Shown: positions 1-9,512 of the stretch, in pieces
Layout: the number at the start of each line of letters is the position of its first letter
Position numbering within the stretch: the first letter of the stretch is position 1
Source: Thiomicrorhabdus sp.
GTDB lineage: Bacteria > Pseudomonadota > Gammaproteobacteria > Thiomicrospirales > Thiomicrospiraceae
Direction: 5' to 3'
Length of the DNA stretch: 64,000 nt
NCBI RefSeq assembly: GCF_963662555.1
Contig: NZ_OY759719.1
Span: forward strand, 1,632,985-1,696,984
Made by a program: the position numbers and the translations under genes
Notes under the pieces: model-generated
Databases searched by the model: none
The model's input: only the letters and a program-made list of their open reading frames with translations
What the model was told of the DNA's origin: nothing

Positions 1-1101
1 AGTTCTGACATCGAAACAAGAAGAGTTTCTGCTGACCAAGTTGACTTAATTGTTAAAGTAGAAGAGCAGCCAACAGGATCGTTTTCTGCAGGTGTTGGAT
101 ATTCTCAGCTTGATGGTGTGAGTTTTAATTTAGGCGTTTCGGAACGTAACTTTATAGGTAGTGGTAATAAACTTAATTTTAATGTTGCTACCAGTGCGGC
201 TAGAAAATCAGCCGATATTGGGGTAACTAACCCATATTTTACCCAGGATGGTGTCAGCTTAGGTGGAAGCATATATTACAGTGAAATTGATGCTACACAG
301 CTTGATATTGCTGAATATACTACTAATAACCTTGGTTTAAGACTGACACTTGGTTATCCTTTAAGTGAAAATAACTCGTTAAACTACGGATTAAAGTTTG
401 ACTCTCAAGAGCTAGTGTGTGCTGATGCCTTTACTTATTGTAAAGACTATATTAGTGAGTTCGGAAAGTCTTCTAATTCTGTTATTGCTACAGTTGGTTG
501 GTATCATAACTCTACGAATGGCTTTTACTTTCCAACCAAAGGTCAAAAAACCAGTTTATCTTTAGAAGCAGTTGTGCCTTCAACCTCTAAAACACCTTAT
601 TATAAGGTCTACGCGGATGAAAACTGGTATCAGCCACTAACAGATAACTTTACGATGCAGCTTAAAACTGGATTAGCTTTTGGAGATGGTTATGGGGATA
701 TTAATTCATTGCCATTTTATAAAAAGTTCTATGCTGGAGGCATCGGTACGGTAAGAGGTTTTGAGCCAAACTCTTTAGGGCCTAGATACGATTTAGCAAC
801 GGATGGAAGTAATACTCCAACTGGTGGTAGTGTTAAAATTACAGGTACGGCTGGAGTTGTATTCCCTGTTCCCTTTATTGAAGATTCAAGTAATGCTCGT
901 GTGAGTTTATTCTTCGATTTTGGTAATGTTTTCAATTCATTTGATACAGTTGAAGCAAATGAGCTTAGAACATCTGCAGGTATTGGTGTTTCTTGGATCA
1001 CACCAGTAGGGCCTTTAACATTCAGTATTGCTCAACCTATTTCATACACTAAAGACGATAAACTACAGACATTCCAGTTTACTCTTGGAACAGGATTCTA
1101 A
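1..1101 (+). CDS. bamA: BamA outer-membrane assembly factor, C-terminal part (5' end outside window)
   Basis: The open frame runs from base 1 without a start, so the gene is cut by the window edge. The visible 366 residues begin at the end of the last POTRA domain and continue through the Omp85/BamA beta barrel. They include the conserved barrel segment GGIGTVRGFEPNSLGPR and end in Phe, as expected for an outer-membrane barrel. BamA inserts beta-barrel proteins into the outer membrane. The skp-lpxD-fabZ-lpxA-lpxB genes that follow are the classic neighbours of bamA in gammaproteobacteria, which supports the call. Only the exact N-terminus is unknown. Confidence 0.96.
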   Translation, partial: SSDIETRRVSADQVDLIVKVEEQPTGSFSAGVGYSQLDGVSFNLGVSERNFIGSGNKLNFNVATSAARKSADIGVTNPYFTQDGVSLGGSIYYSEIDATQLDIAEYTTNNLGLRLTLGYPLSENNSLNYGLKFDSQELVCADAFTYCKDYISEFGKSSNSVIATVGWYHNSTNGFYFPTKGQKTSLSLEAVVPSTSKTPYYKVYADENWYQPLTDNFTMQLKTGLAFGDGYGDINSLPFYKKFYAGGIGTVRGFEPNSLGPRYDLATDGSNTPTGGSVKITGTAGVVFPVPFIEDSSNARVSLFFDFGNVFNSFDTVEANELRTSAGIGVSWITPVGPLTFSIAQPISYTKDDKLQTFQFTLGTGF

Positions 1102-1214
1102 AGAGTAGACGTACTTTAAGACACGAATTTATTTCGGTGTTTATTACATCGATAAAATTTTTAAGGTAAAATTGCTTAACGCATATAAAAACAGATAAAA
1201 CGGACGGATTTTCA

Positions 1215-1751
1215 ATGCAAAAACTTTTAAAAACTGCCTTTGCTATCGGCTTTATGGTTTTTTCAACAGCCTCATTTTCAGAAACTGGAGTAAAGTTAGG
1301 TGTTGTAAATGTTGCTTTATTACTTGAGCAAGCTCCGCAAGCTAAACTTGCCACAGCCTCACTTGAAAAAGAGTTTTCTCCTCAGCAGTCCGAGTTAAAA
1401 AGTTTAGCGGGAAATTTAGAAAAAAAACAAGCGGATTATCAAAAAAATAAGACGGTCATGAGTGATGCTCAAAAGGTAAGCAAAGAGCGTGAAATTTCGA
1501 TGTTAACTCGTGAGATTCAAAGACGTCGTAATGATGTTCAAGAGTTGTTGAATTTAAGAAGAAATGAAGAGTTGGCAAAATTACAAAAAATAGTAAATGA
1601 TGCTATTAAAGAAATTGGTCAAAAGCAGGGTTTTGACTTGATTCTATATGAAGGTATTGCTTATACCAACAAACGTATTGATATTACAAATGACGTACTT
1701 ACCCATTTAAAAGCCGTTAGTAAAAAGCAGCGTTCTGAATTTAATAAATAA
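1215..1751 (+). CDS. skp: Skp/OmpH periplasmic chaperone
   Basis: A 178-residue protein with an N-terminal signal peptide (hydrophobic stretch at residues 7-20, likely cleavage near residue 22). A long charged helical region at about residues 45-125 would form the tentacles of the Skp trimer. Skp holds unfolded outer-membrane proteins in the periplasm and hands them to the BAM complex. It lies 113 bases after bamA and 14 bases before lpxD, as in the classic gammaproteobacterial cluster. Length and architecture are normal for the OmpH family. Confidence 0.93.
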   Translation: MQKLLKTAFAIGFMVFSTASFSETGVKLGVVNVALLLEQAPQAKLATASLEKEFSPQQSELKSLAGNLEKKQADYQKNKTVMSDAQKVSKEREISMLTREIQRRRNDVQELLNLRRNEELAKLQKIVNDAIKEIGQKQGFDLILYEGIAYTNKRIDITNDVLTHLKAVSKKQRSEFNK

Positions 1752-1765
1752 TTCAGGGGAAATCT

Positions 1766-2797
1766 GTGCAATTAAAAAAAGTTATTCATCACCTTAGTGA
1801 ACATGGTTTAAATGTAGAGCTAATTGGTGATGATTCTATCGAGATTTCTCAAGTATCTGGTCTAGATATTGCAAAAAAAAATGAGATTTCTTTTCTAACC
1901 GATAAAAAATACCTTCCACATTTACGATCTTCTTTAGCATCGGCGGTACTGCTGACAAAACAGAATGTTGGTGATTATTCTTTTACTCAAGTGGTTGTTG
2001 AAAATCCGTATTATGCTTATGCACTTGTTGCACAGTTATTAAACCCATTTAAAATTTCTAATGGCCATGTGCATACCTCGGCAGTTATTGATAGCTCTGT
2101 TAAAGTTGGCTTAAGTACCTCTATAGCGGCCAATGTTGTTATAGAAAAAGAGGTTACAATTGGTTCTAATTCAATCATTTCTGCTGGTACAGTTATAGAA
2201 GAATCTGTAATCATTGGCAATGATTGTAAAATTGGGGCGAACGTAACAATATGTCATAACTGTGTTATTGGCGACAACGTTATTATTGAAGCAGGTGCTG
2301 TTATAGGCGGTGATGGGTTTGGATGGGCAAACAATAAGGGAAAGTGGATTAAAATTCCACAGATAGGCCAGGTTATTATTGGTAATAATGTTTCAATTGG
2401 GAACAATGTCACCATTGATAGAGGAGCTATTCAAAATACAATCATTGAAGACAATTGTATTATTGATAATCAAGTTCATCTTGGACATAATGTGGAAATA
2501 GGTTCAGGTTCGGCTATTGCTGGTCAAGCTGGTTTTGCTGGTAGCACCATCCTTGGAAAAAACTGTACCGTTGCTGGTCAAGTCGGTTTTGCCGGTCATT
2601 TAAAAACAGTTGATAATTGTCATTTTTTGGCAAAATCAGGCGTAACTCACGATATTAATGAACCTGGTGCTTATGCAGGTTTTCCTGCGATTAAAGCCAC
2701 TGACTGGCAAAGAAACAGCGTTAGAACTCGCAATTTAGATAAAATAGTCAAACAGATTAAACAGCTAGAAAAACAAGTAGAATTGCTCTCAAAATAA
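1766..2797 (+). CDS. lpxD: UDP-3-O-acylglucosamine N-acyltransferase LpxD
   Basis: A 343-residue acyltransferase that adds the N-linked hydroxyacyl chain to UDP-3-O-acylglucosamine, the third step of lipid A synthesis in the cytoplasm. An N-terminal uridine-binding domain (residues 1-95) is followed by a left-handed beta helix built from hexapeptide repeats (about residues 105-310), with the conserved HLGHN segment that carries the catalytic His of the family. The start is GTG, preceded by CAGGGG at a good distance. The C-terminus is a short helix (KIVKQIKQLEKQVELL). It lies between skp and fabZ. Confidence 0.97.
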   Translation: MQLKKVIHHLSEHGLNVELIGDDSIEISQVSGLDIAKKNEISFLTDKKYLPHLRSSLASAVLLTKQNVGDYSFTQVVVENPYYAYALVAQLLNPFKISNGHVHTSAVIDSSVKVGLSTSIAANVVIEKEVTIGSNSIISAGTVIEESVIIGNDCKIGANVTICHNCVIGDNVIIEAGAVIGGDGFGWANNKGKWIKIPQIGQVIIGNNVSIGNNVTIDRGAIQNTIIEDNCIIDNQVHLGHNVEIGSGSAIAGQAGFAGSTILGKNCTVAGQVGFAGHLKTVDNCHFLAKSGVTHDINEPGAYAGFPAIKATDWQRNSVRTRNLDKIVKQIKQLEKQVELLSK

Positions 2798-2830
2798 ATT
2801 TTTATTAAATGTTATTGGATTATAAAAACA

Positions 2831-3265
2831 ATGGAAGTTAAAGAAATATTTGAATACCTACCACATAGATATCCGTTTTTATTGGTGGATAGAGTGACTG
2901 ATTTTGAATCAGGAAAAAGACTGACGGCGTTTAAAAATGTTACTTTTAATGAACCTCAGTTTACTGGCCATTTTCCAAATAATCCAATTATGCCTGGCGT
3001 TATGATTATTGAAGCAATGGCTCAATGTACTGGTATTTTGGCATTTAGATCACAAGATGAAAAGCCAGATGGAACATCTATGTACTACCTAGCAGCTGTA
3101 GATAATTGCCGTTTTAGACAGCCTGCAATTCCAGGTGATCGCTTAGACTTCGAAGTTAAGGCTTTGGGTAATAAGCGTGGGATTTGGAAGTTTGAATGTA
3201 CAACAAAAGTAGATGGCAAACTTATTGCATCAGCTGATTTAATGTGTGCTGAAAGAAAGGTTTAG
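2831..3265 (+). CDS. fabZ: 3-hydroxyacyl-ACP dehydratase FabZ
   Basis: A 144-residue hotdog-fold enzyme that removes water from 3-hydroxyacyl-ACP in fatty-acid elongation. The catalytic pair is visible as His47 in [11 protein letters not shown] and Glu61 in IIEAMAQ, and the length is typical. It sits between lpxD and lpxA, so hydroxyacyl-ACP use is shared between phospholipid and lipid A synthesis. Only 2 bases separate its stop from the lpxA start, implying one transcript. Confidence 0.98.
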   Translation: MEVKEIFEYLPHRYPFLLVDRVTDFESGKRLTAFKNVTFNEPQFTGHFPNNPIMPGVMIIEAMAQCTGILAFRSQDEKPDGTSMYYLAAVDNCRFRQPAIPGDRLDFEVKALGNKRGIWKFECTTKVDGKLIASADLMCAERKV

Positions 3266-3267
3266 TT

Positions 3268-4035
3268 TTGATTCACTCTACTGCAATTATTGATCCTAAT
3301 GCAACAATAGCACCTGGCGTCAAAATAGGTGCTTTTTGTGTCATTGAAGGAAACGTTTCAATTGGTGCTGGGTCAGTTTTGGATTCCCACGTCGTAATAG
3401 AAGGAAATGTCACTATAGGTGAAAATAACCGTTTCTTTTCATTTGTCTCCATTGCCGCTCCTCAAGATAAAAAATATGCTGGTGAAGCAACAACGGTCAT
3501 AATCGGCAACAATAATACCTTTAGAGAAAACGTTACAATTAATCGCGGCACAGTACAAGATATTGGGAAAACAGTTGTTGGCGATAATAACTGGGTAATG
3601 GCGGGAGTTCATATCGCACATGATTGCATTATTGGTAATCATTGTATCTTTGCCAATGCTGCCGCATTAGCGGGCCATGTTATAGTACATGACTGGGCTA
3701 TTTTGGGTGGTTATACTCTTGTGCATCAATTTTGCCAAATTGGTGAACATAGCTTTTGTGGTATGGGAAGTGTCATAAACCAAGATGTTCCAAACTTTGT
3801 GGTTGTTTCAGGTAATTTAGCAGGTCCAAGAGGTATAAACCTAGAAGGTTTAAAACGTCGTGGTTTTGATAAAACTCAACTTACTTTAGTTAAAAAAGCT
3901 TACCGTATTTTATATAGAACAGGTAATAGACTAGAACAAGCACTACATGAGCTTGAACTATTAAATGATGAAAAAAATACTCTAGATTCACTAATACATT
4001 TCTTAAAAAACTCAGATCGTGGCATCGTTCGATAA
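3268..4035 (+). CDS. lpxA: UDP-N-acetylglucosamine acyltransferase LpxA
   Basis: A 255-residue enzyme for the first lipid A step, transfer of a 3-hydroxyacyl chain from ACP to UDP-GlcNAc. Hexapeptide repeats fill residues 1-185, and the catalytic His of the HIAHD motif is His118. A helical C-terminal domain follows. The start is TTG with an AGAAAGG ribosome site upstream; the N-terminus MIHSTAIIDP matches the family, so TTG is preferred. The 3' end overlaps lpxB by 17 bases. Confidence 0.97.
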   Translation: MIHSTAIIDPNATIAPGVKIGAFCVIEGNVSIGAGSVLDSHVVIEGNVTIGENNRFFSFVSIAAPQDKKYAGEATTVIIGNNNTFRENVTINRGTVQDIGKTVVGDNNWVMAGVHIAHDCIIGNHCIFANAAALAGHVIVHDWAILGGYTLVHQFCQIGEHSFCGMGSVINQDVPNFVVVSGNLAGPRGINLEGLKRRGFDKTQLTLVKKAYRILYRTGNRLEQALHELELLNDEKNTLDSLIHFLKNSDRGIVR

Positions 4036-5188
4036 AAACCTTCAGCATCAATCCCCTAAAGTATTTGCTATGGTAGCTGGTGAGGCTTCTGGCGATACTC
4101 TTGGTGCGGACTTAATCTCTAGCCTAAAAAAAAGACATCCTGATGCAAAGTTCGTTGGTATTGGCGGGCCTAAAATGCTGGCTCAAGGCTTTGAATCATG
4201 GTTTGCAATGGAAGAACTCTCAGTTATGGGTTTCTTTGAGGTTATCAAACACTTACCTTCGTTACTTAAGATTAGAAAAAGCCTAATTTCACGCCTGCTA
4301 GAGTTAAAGCCTGATGTATTTATTGGTATAGATGCCCCTGACTTTAACTTTAAAGTAGAAGCGACTCTTAAGCAAAATGCAATTAAAGCAATACATTATG
4401 TTGGCCCATCTGTATGGGCATGGAGAGAAAAACGGCTTGTCAAAATAAAGCAGTCTGTTGATGGTGTGTTGGTGTTGTTTCCATTTGAACCTGCTTATTA
4501 TCATCGATATGAAATCCCTGTAAAATTTGTGGGGCACCCATTAGCCAATCAATTTCCTGCAAAACCGAATAGTGAGCAAGCTAAATTAAAATTAGGTTTT
4601 CAATCTAGTGATAAATTAACGGCAATACTTCCTGGTTCACGTATGAGTGAAATCAATAGAATGGTTGATACTTATATACAGGCTGCACGTAAATTAACAG
4701 AAATTTATCCTGATATGCACTTTGCAATACCGTGTGTGCATCAAAAGGCTAAGCAACGAATACAGCAAGCAGTTGATTTATACGGTAAAGGGTTAATGGT
4801 TAAATTATTAGATGGTCAGTCACGTGAAGTGTTAGAAGCCTGTGATCAAGCCCTTGTAACGTCTGGAACAGCTACACTGGAGTGTGCCTTAATGCGTAAA
4901 CCTCTAGTTTTGGCTATGGCCGTTCATCCAATTTCTTATTGGATAATGAAGCGTCTTGCTACTACCCAGTGGATAGGTTTACCTAATATTCTAGCGAACA
5001 AAACTCTAGTAACCGAACTTATTCAAGAGAATGCAACCTCTGAAAAAATTGCCATAAGTCTAGGGCGTATAATCATGGATAGTAAACTTAGAAATGAACA
5101 GATATCGGCATTTGAGCTTCAGTATCAGGAGCTTAAACAAAATGCATCAGAGCTTGCGGCAGATGCAATTGATAGCTGGATGAAATAA
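4019..5188 (+). CDS. lpxB: Lipid-A-disaccharide synthase LpxB
   Basis: A 389-residue GT-B fold glycosyltransferase that joins lipid X and UDP-2,3-diacylglucosamine into the lipid A disaccharide at the inner membrane face. The family signature AGEASGD lies at about residues 20-26, and the LPGSR and TSGTATLE segments of the C-terminal half are present. The GTG start lies inside the end of lpxA, so translation is probably coupled. The segment before AGEASGD is slightly longer than in E. coli, and a later start cannot be excluded. Confidence 0.96.
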   Translation: MASFDKNLQHQSPKVFAMVAGEASGDTLGADLISSLKKRHPDAKFVGIGGPKMLAQGFESWFAMEELSVMGFFEVIKHLPSLLKIRKSLISRLLELKPDVFIGIDAPDFNFKVEATLKQNAIKAIHYVGPSVWAWREKRLVKIKQSVDGVLVLFPFEPAYYHRYEIPVKFVGHPLANQFPAKPNSEQAKLKLGFQSSDKLTAILPGSRMSEINRMVDTYIQAARKLTEIYPDMHFAIPCVHQKAKQRIQQAVDLYGKGLMVKLLDGQSREVLEACDQALVTSGTATLECALMRKPLVLAMAVHPISYWIMKRLATTQWIGLPNILANKTLVTELIQENATSEKIAISLGRIIMDSKLRNEQISAFELQYQELKQNASELAADAIDSWMK

Positions 5189-5210
5189 ATCTAATGATCG
5201 AGCTATTCAA

Positions 5211-5846
5211 ATGACTCAAGCAAGCCTTTTTATGGATTCAGATGCACCTGAGTTTTATTCATTGACAGGAACGACTGTTGGCGTTGATGAAGTAGGTCGC
5301 GGACCTTTAATAGGTGATGTTGTCGCAAGTGCGGTTATTTTACCAAAGCATTGTCAGTTACCCTTAAGAGACTCCAAAAAACTAAATGAATCTACCCGCA
5401 ATACTTTAGCAAAAAAAATAAAAGATCAGGCAATTGCATACGCGATTGGATTTGCTACACCTGAAGAAATAGATGAATTAAATATTCTTAACGCCACCAT
5501 GCTTGCAATGCAGCGAGCTGTTCAGCAGATTGCTGACAAAGGGCATAAAATTGACTTAGTATATGTAGATGGCAATCGTTGCCCTAAGTTGCAATTTACT
5601 TGCCAATCAGTAGTAAAGGGTGATGATAAGGTTATGGAAATTAGTGCAGCATCTATCCTTGCAAAGGTTTATCGTGACCAGCAGATGCATGAATTACATA
5701 AAAAACATCCTCAATATGGCTTTAATGAACATAAAGGTTATCCAACAGCAAAACATTTAGCTGCTTTGCAGCAGTTTGGCATGATTCCTGGTTATAGAAA
5801 AACGTTTAAGCCAATAAAACTGTTATTAGAGCAAAACAACCTGTAA
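5211..5846 (+). CDS. rnhB: Ribonuclease HII
   Basis: A 211-residue RNase HII that cuts RNA in RNA/DNA hybrids and removes misincorporated ribonucleotides. The DEVGRG motif is at residues 26-31 (Asp26, Glu27), another conserved acid is Asp120 in VYVDGN, and the ASILAKVYRD block is present. It follows lpxB by 22 bases, the standard order in gammaproteobacteria. The first 20 residues are a small variable extension. The intergenic repeat copy starts 22 bases after the stop. Confidence 0.97.
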   Translation: MTQASLFMDSDAPEFYSLTGTTVGVDEVGRGPLIGDVVASAVILPKHCQLPLRDSKKLNESTRNTLAKKIKDQAIAYAIGFATPEEIDELNILNATMLAMQRAVQQIADKGHKIDLVYVDGNRCPKLQFTCQSVVKGDDKVMEISAASILAKVYRDQQMHELHKKHPQYGFNEHKGYPTAKHLAALQQFGMIPGYRKTFKPIKLLLEQNNL

Positions 5847-5868
5847 TTTAAGCTTAACTGTTTAAGTT

Positions 5869-5880
5869 ACCAGGCCTGTA
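5869..5880. repeat. Iterated palindrome copy 1 (intergenic)
   Basis: ACCAGGCCTGTA, a near-complete copy of the ACCAGGCCTGGT palindrome with outer TT and AA arms, located just after rnhB. Confidence 0.75.
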
Positions 5881-5966
5881 AAATTGGTTTGCTTCACTAT
5901 CTCAAAATAAATATATAATCAAAATTAGGTTGTATATATTTTATAAGACCTAAAAGGCGTAATGAT

Positions 5967-6950
5967 ATGTCAACGACTTTAGAGCAGGTTGAAAAGACTG
6001 CACAATTAAGTAAAAACAATCAAATGAGCTTGATGATTTTTCAAGTTCAATTTCCTAAAGAAAATTATCAGCCATCCTACTACGGCATGAACGTTTTTAA
6101 AGTGCGTGAAGTTCTTGAAGCTAGAGCTTATGAAGTTTCTGAAATGCCAGACGCAAATAGTTTAATTGAAGGAATGATTGAATTACGAGGTGTTTACTTA
6201 CCTGTTATAAACTTGCCCAAATGGATGGGGTTTGAAATGACCGAAGAGGAACGAGAGAAATCTATTATTATTGTTTCCGATTTTAGTCATAACTTTGTTG
6301 GGTTAAGAGTCTCTTATATTCATGGTGTAGAAGAAAAAAATTGGTCAGATATACATCCTGCTGGAAATTACAATGTGGATGTAAATACCAATCAAATTGT
6401 TAACCATACTTATTTGCAAAATAGTGACACACTTTGCTTTATATTGGATATTGAGAAGTTATTAATTGAAGCAATGCCATCAATGGCGGAAAAGATTTTT
6501 GCTTCAGCTAAAGATGTTAATAAAGTTGACCATAACTTTATTAATGAAGTGTATGAAAAAACTGTTTTGTTTGCAGAGGATAGTAAATCTATTCAAAAAT
6601 ATATGGCAATGGTGTTTGACCAACTAGGTCTTAAATACAAAGGGTTTGATAATGGTCGATTACTGTTGGATTATATTGATAAAAAAGAAACTTTAGATGA
6701 TATTTCCATGGTCTTTACTGATTTAGAAATGCCTGTAGCATCCGGCCATACAGTAATTAGAGAATTACGCCAAAATCCACGCACCAAATCAATGCCTTTA
6801 ATTGTTCATACCTCTATGACGAGTGATAACAATAGCCGTGAGGTTTTAGCGATGGGAGCTAATTATTTTATTGGTAAAGTCGATACGGATTTGATTGTAG
6901 AAACTATCTCAAAAGTTGAGCATGATTTTAAAGATTGGTTAAAACGATAG
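5967..6950 (+). CDS. cheV: Chemotaxis coupling protein CheV (CheW-REC)
   Basis: A 327-residue fusion of a CheW-like domain (about residues 20-170) and a response-regulator receiver domain (about 198-325). The receiver has the acidic pair Glu204-Asp205, the phospho-acceptor Asp252 in FTDLEMP and the conserved Thr/Lys positions (HTSM, IGKVD). CheV couples chemoreceptors to CheA and tunes adaptation by phosphorylation. No other chemotaxis gene is in the window, so it is an orphan here, but it implies a motile organism. It ends before a bidirectional terminator. Confidence 0.93.
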   Translation: MSTTLEQVEKTAQLSKNNQMSLMIFQVQFPKENYQPSYYGMNVFKVREVLEARAYEVSEMPDANSLIEGMIELRGVYLPVINLPKWMGFEMTEEEREKSIIIVSDFSHNFVGLRVSYIHGVEEKNWSDIHPAGNYNVDVNTNQIVNHTYLQNSDTLCFILDIEKLLIEAMPSMAEKIFASAKDVNKVDHNFINEVYEKTVLFAEDSKSIQKYMAMVFDQLGLKYKGFDNGRLLLDYIDKKETLDDISMVFTDLEMPVASGHTVIRELRQNPRTKSMPLIVHTSMTSDNNSREVLAMGANYFIGKVDTDLIVETISKVEHDFKDWLKR

Positions 6951-7043
6951 AAGATGGCTTATTAGTAAAAAACTATATATTTATTTTTATATTTAGTATT
7001 GCTAATGAGTCTGATTTAAATGTTTGACAAAATTTAGATATAA

Positions 7044-7072
7044 AAAAAGGTGCATGATCAGTGCACCTTTTT
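7044..7072. terminator. Bidirectional terminator between cheV and rpmJ
   Basis: Stem AAAAAGGTGCA pairs with TGCACCTTTTT around a 7-base loop. The A and T tracts on the two sides allow use from both strands, between convergent cheV (+) and rpmJ (-). Confidence 0.85.
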
Positions 7073-7091
7073 CGTTGTGGTAACCTAAAAA

Positions 7092-7217
7092 TTAACGCTG
7101 ACGAGCTTTAAATTTTGGGTTTGTTTTACAAATAACGTAAACTTTTCCACGACGCTTAACAACTTGACAGTCTTTATGACGTGTCTTAGCTGATTTCAAA
7201 GAAGATAAAATTTTCAT
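7092..7217 (-). CDS. rpmJ: 50S ribosomal protein L36, zinc-independent (C-minus) type
   Basis: A 41-residue basic protein starting [11 protein letters not shown] and ending KFKARQR. It aligns by eye with the E. coli YkgO-type L36 (RHxDCQxVKRxGxxYVICKxNPxFKA). The zinc-binding Cys-Cys-Cys-His set of ordinary L36 is broken: the first Cys is replaced and the last His is Phe. The protein should therefore work without zinc. It stands alone, away from the ribosomal-protein operons, and converges on cheV. It is too short for common ORF cut-offs, but sequence and basic character make the call firm. Confidence 0.93.
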   Translation of the reverse strand: MKILSSLKSAKTRHKDCQVVKRRGKVYVICKTNPKFKARQR

Positions 7218-7503
7218 CAGATATATCCATATTTAGTTGCCGAATATTAATAACCAATTCGACTTAAGTTCAAATTTGAAGTCGCGGATTATAAAGGCTT
7301 ACTTAATAAATGTCTAGCTTATCTAAGTAAAAATCAATCAATTTGGTCTATTTAGTATAAATTTGCTCTAAAACGCCTTGCTAACTACTGTATGTAGTGC
7401 TCATTAGCGTATAATTTGCGACAGTTAAATTCCAAGCTAATTTTTGATTAAGACATGCAAATACTAGAATGGAACAATAAAAGAAACGGTTAAATTTTAG
7501 TTT

Positions 7504-9447
7504 ATGAGCAAGTCCAAAAGTAATAGCAAAAAGTCCCCAAAATTGACTATTGAAGAAGTCATGGAAGATGGTGGCAAACTTTCTGAATTAGTAGACGGTT
7601 ATTCGGCTCGACAAGCACAGATCGATATGGCTCTACAAATCAAAGAGTTGATTGATGAAGATGGAACTCTTTTAGCGGAAGCCGGCACAGGAACGGGTAA
7701 AACCTTCGCTTATCTAGTTCCGGCGTTATTGTCTGGAAAAAAAATCATTGTCTCTACGGCGACCAAAACCTTGCAAGAGCAACTTGTCCATAAAGATTTA
7801 CCTATTTTATTTAAAGCATGCAATATCGCTGGAAAAGCCAGATTACTTAAAGGCAGAGATAATTATGTATGTCCGCAGAGATTAGAACTAACTGAAACTG
7901 TAGAGCAACATAGTAAGCAAGACTGGAAAAAACTCTCAGAAATAAGAAATTGGGTTGATAATCAAACTTATACGGGTGATAAATCAGAGCTTGAGTCTGT
8001 CTCTGAAGCAGACCCCATTTGGCGAAAAGTTTCTGCTCGTATGGAGTTTTGCCAAGCGGCAGAATGCCATAAAGATTCAGGTTGTTTTTATCCGGTCGTT
8101 AAACAAAAAGCTGCTGAAGCTCAGGTATTGGTTGTCAATCACCATCTTTTTTGTGCTGATTTAGCCTTAAGAGAACAAGGGTTTGGAGAGTTATTACCTG
8201 ACGCAGAAGTCTATATTTTTGATGAAGCCCACCAACTACCTGATATTGCGGCTCAGTTTTTAGGTTTTTCAATTTCAAGAAGTCAGCTTGAAGAGCTTAT
8301 TAGAGACATTAAACAAGCTCAAAAAATAGAGGCACCAGAAAACAATAAAATTTCTGATTATGCCTCTTTACTAGATGATCAAGTTAAGCTTGTTAATGAT
8401 GCCTTAGGGAAATGGGATAAACGTTGGACCTGGAATCAGCTAAATGAGCTTAAGGTTTTTCAGGTTGCCATTAAGCGTTTTATAGACACTTTACAAATTA
8501 CTATTGAAGAGCTCAAGCTGGTTGTTGAACGTGGTAAACAACTAGCAGCGGTGCATAAACGAAGCCAAGATTTAATAGCTCAAACTAAAGACTGGTTAAC
8601 CAGTCAGTCGGAAAATAAAATTCGATGGATTGAATCTTCACAAGCTCGCTTTAAGTTCAATATGACACCTCTTAGTGTAGCGGCTCCATTTATTCGTCAA
8701 AGAGAAAGTATTGGTGGTGCTTGGTTGTTTACCTCAGCAACCCTAAGTGTTGGTAATAATTTTGACTATTTTGCAAAAAGATTAGGTTTGAGTCAGGCAA
8801 AAACCAGTAATTGGACAAGTCCGTTTGATTATCAAACTCAAGGCTTAGTTTATCATCCAATTGGATTACCAGAACCAAGAAGTGAAGACTATACCAAAGT
8901 AATGCTGAGAGCGGCATGGCCACTTTTAAAGGCCAGTAATGGTTGTGCCTTTATGTTGTTTACAAGTCATAAAGCAATGCAAGAGGCAAAAGCAATTTTG
9001 GACAGACACTGGGATGGTAAGCTTTTGGTACAAGGGGATTTACCTAAGCTCACACTATTGCAACGTTTTAAAGAGTCAGAAAAAGCTATATTGTTAGGCA
9101 CAAGTAGCTTTTGGGAAGGTGTGGATGTAAAAGGCGATGCTTTAAAGCTGGTGATCATTGATCGAATTCCTTTTGCACCGCCTGATGACCCTCTTGTTCA
9201 GGCAAGAGAAGCCTTTTTAAAAGAGAAGGGCTTAAATGTCTTTATGCATTTTCAGCTCCCAGAAGCTGTTATTGCTATGAAGCAGGGGGCTGGTCGATTA
9301 ATTAGAGACATTGAAGATAATGGCGTGTTGATGTTATGTGATCCTCGTTTATCTTCTAAAAACTATGGCAATACTATTAAAAATAGCTTACCTAATTTCC
9401 CCTGGGTTTATGAAGCTGAATCAGCGATTAAAAAATTATCTGAATAA
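7504..9447 (+). CDS. ATP-dependent DNA helicase of the DinG/YoaA (XPD-like) family
   Basis: A 647-residue superfamily-2 helicase. Walker A is AGTGTGKT at residues 60-67. The DEAH box (FDEAHQL) lies near residue 240, and cysteines between the two (CPQR, CQAAEC, SGCF) form the presumed iron-sulfur cluster domain. Motif VI is seen as QGAGRLIRD. The length suits YoaA, a helicase linked to replication repair, rather than the longer DinG, so no symbol is given. It lies just upstream of tsaB; a TATAAT box at 7410-7415 is a possible -10 element without a clear -35. Confidence 0.9.
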   Translation: MSKSKSNSKKSPKLTIEEVMEDGGKLSELVDGYSARQAQIDMALQIKELIDEDGTLLAEAGTGTGKTFAYLVPALLSGKKIIVSTATKTLQEQLVHKDLPILFKACNIAGKARLLKGRDNYVCPQRLELTETVEQHSKQDWKKLSEIRNWVDNQTYTGDKSELESVSEADPIWRKVSARMEFCQAAECHKDSGCFYPVVKQKAAEAQVLVVNHHLFCADLALREQGFGELLPDAEVYIFDEAHQLPDIAAQFLGFSISRSQLEELIRDIKQAQKIEAPENNKISDYASLLDDQVKLVNDALGKWDKRWTWNQLNELKVFQVAIKRFIDTLQITIEELKLVVERGKQLAAVHKRSQDLIAQTKDWLTSQSENKIRWIESSQARFKFNMTPLSVAAPFIRQRESIGGAWLFTSATLSVGNNFDYFAKRLGLSQAKTSNWTSPFDYQTQGLVYHPIGLPEPRSEDYTKVMLRAAWPLLKASNGCAFMLFTSHKAMQEAKAILDRHWDGKLLVQGDLPKLTLLQRFKESEKAILLGTSSFWEGVDVKGDALKLVIIDRIPFAPPDDPLVQAREAFLKEKGLNVFMHFQLPEAVIAMKQGAGRLIRDIEDNGVLMLCDPRLSSKNYGNTIKNSLPNFPWVYEAESAIKKLSE

Positions 9448-9512
9448 GCAAATATGTTTTGTTTAATTCTGAACGTAATCAAATATAAAGCAAATTTAAG
9501 GCAAACCAAATT

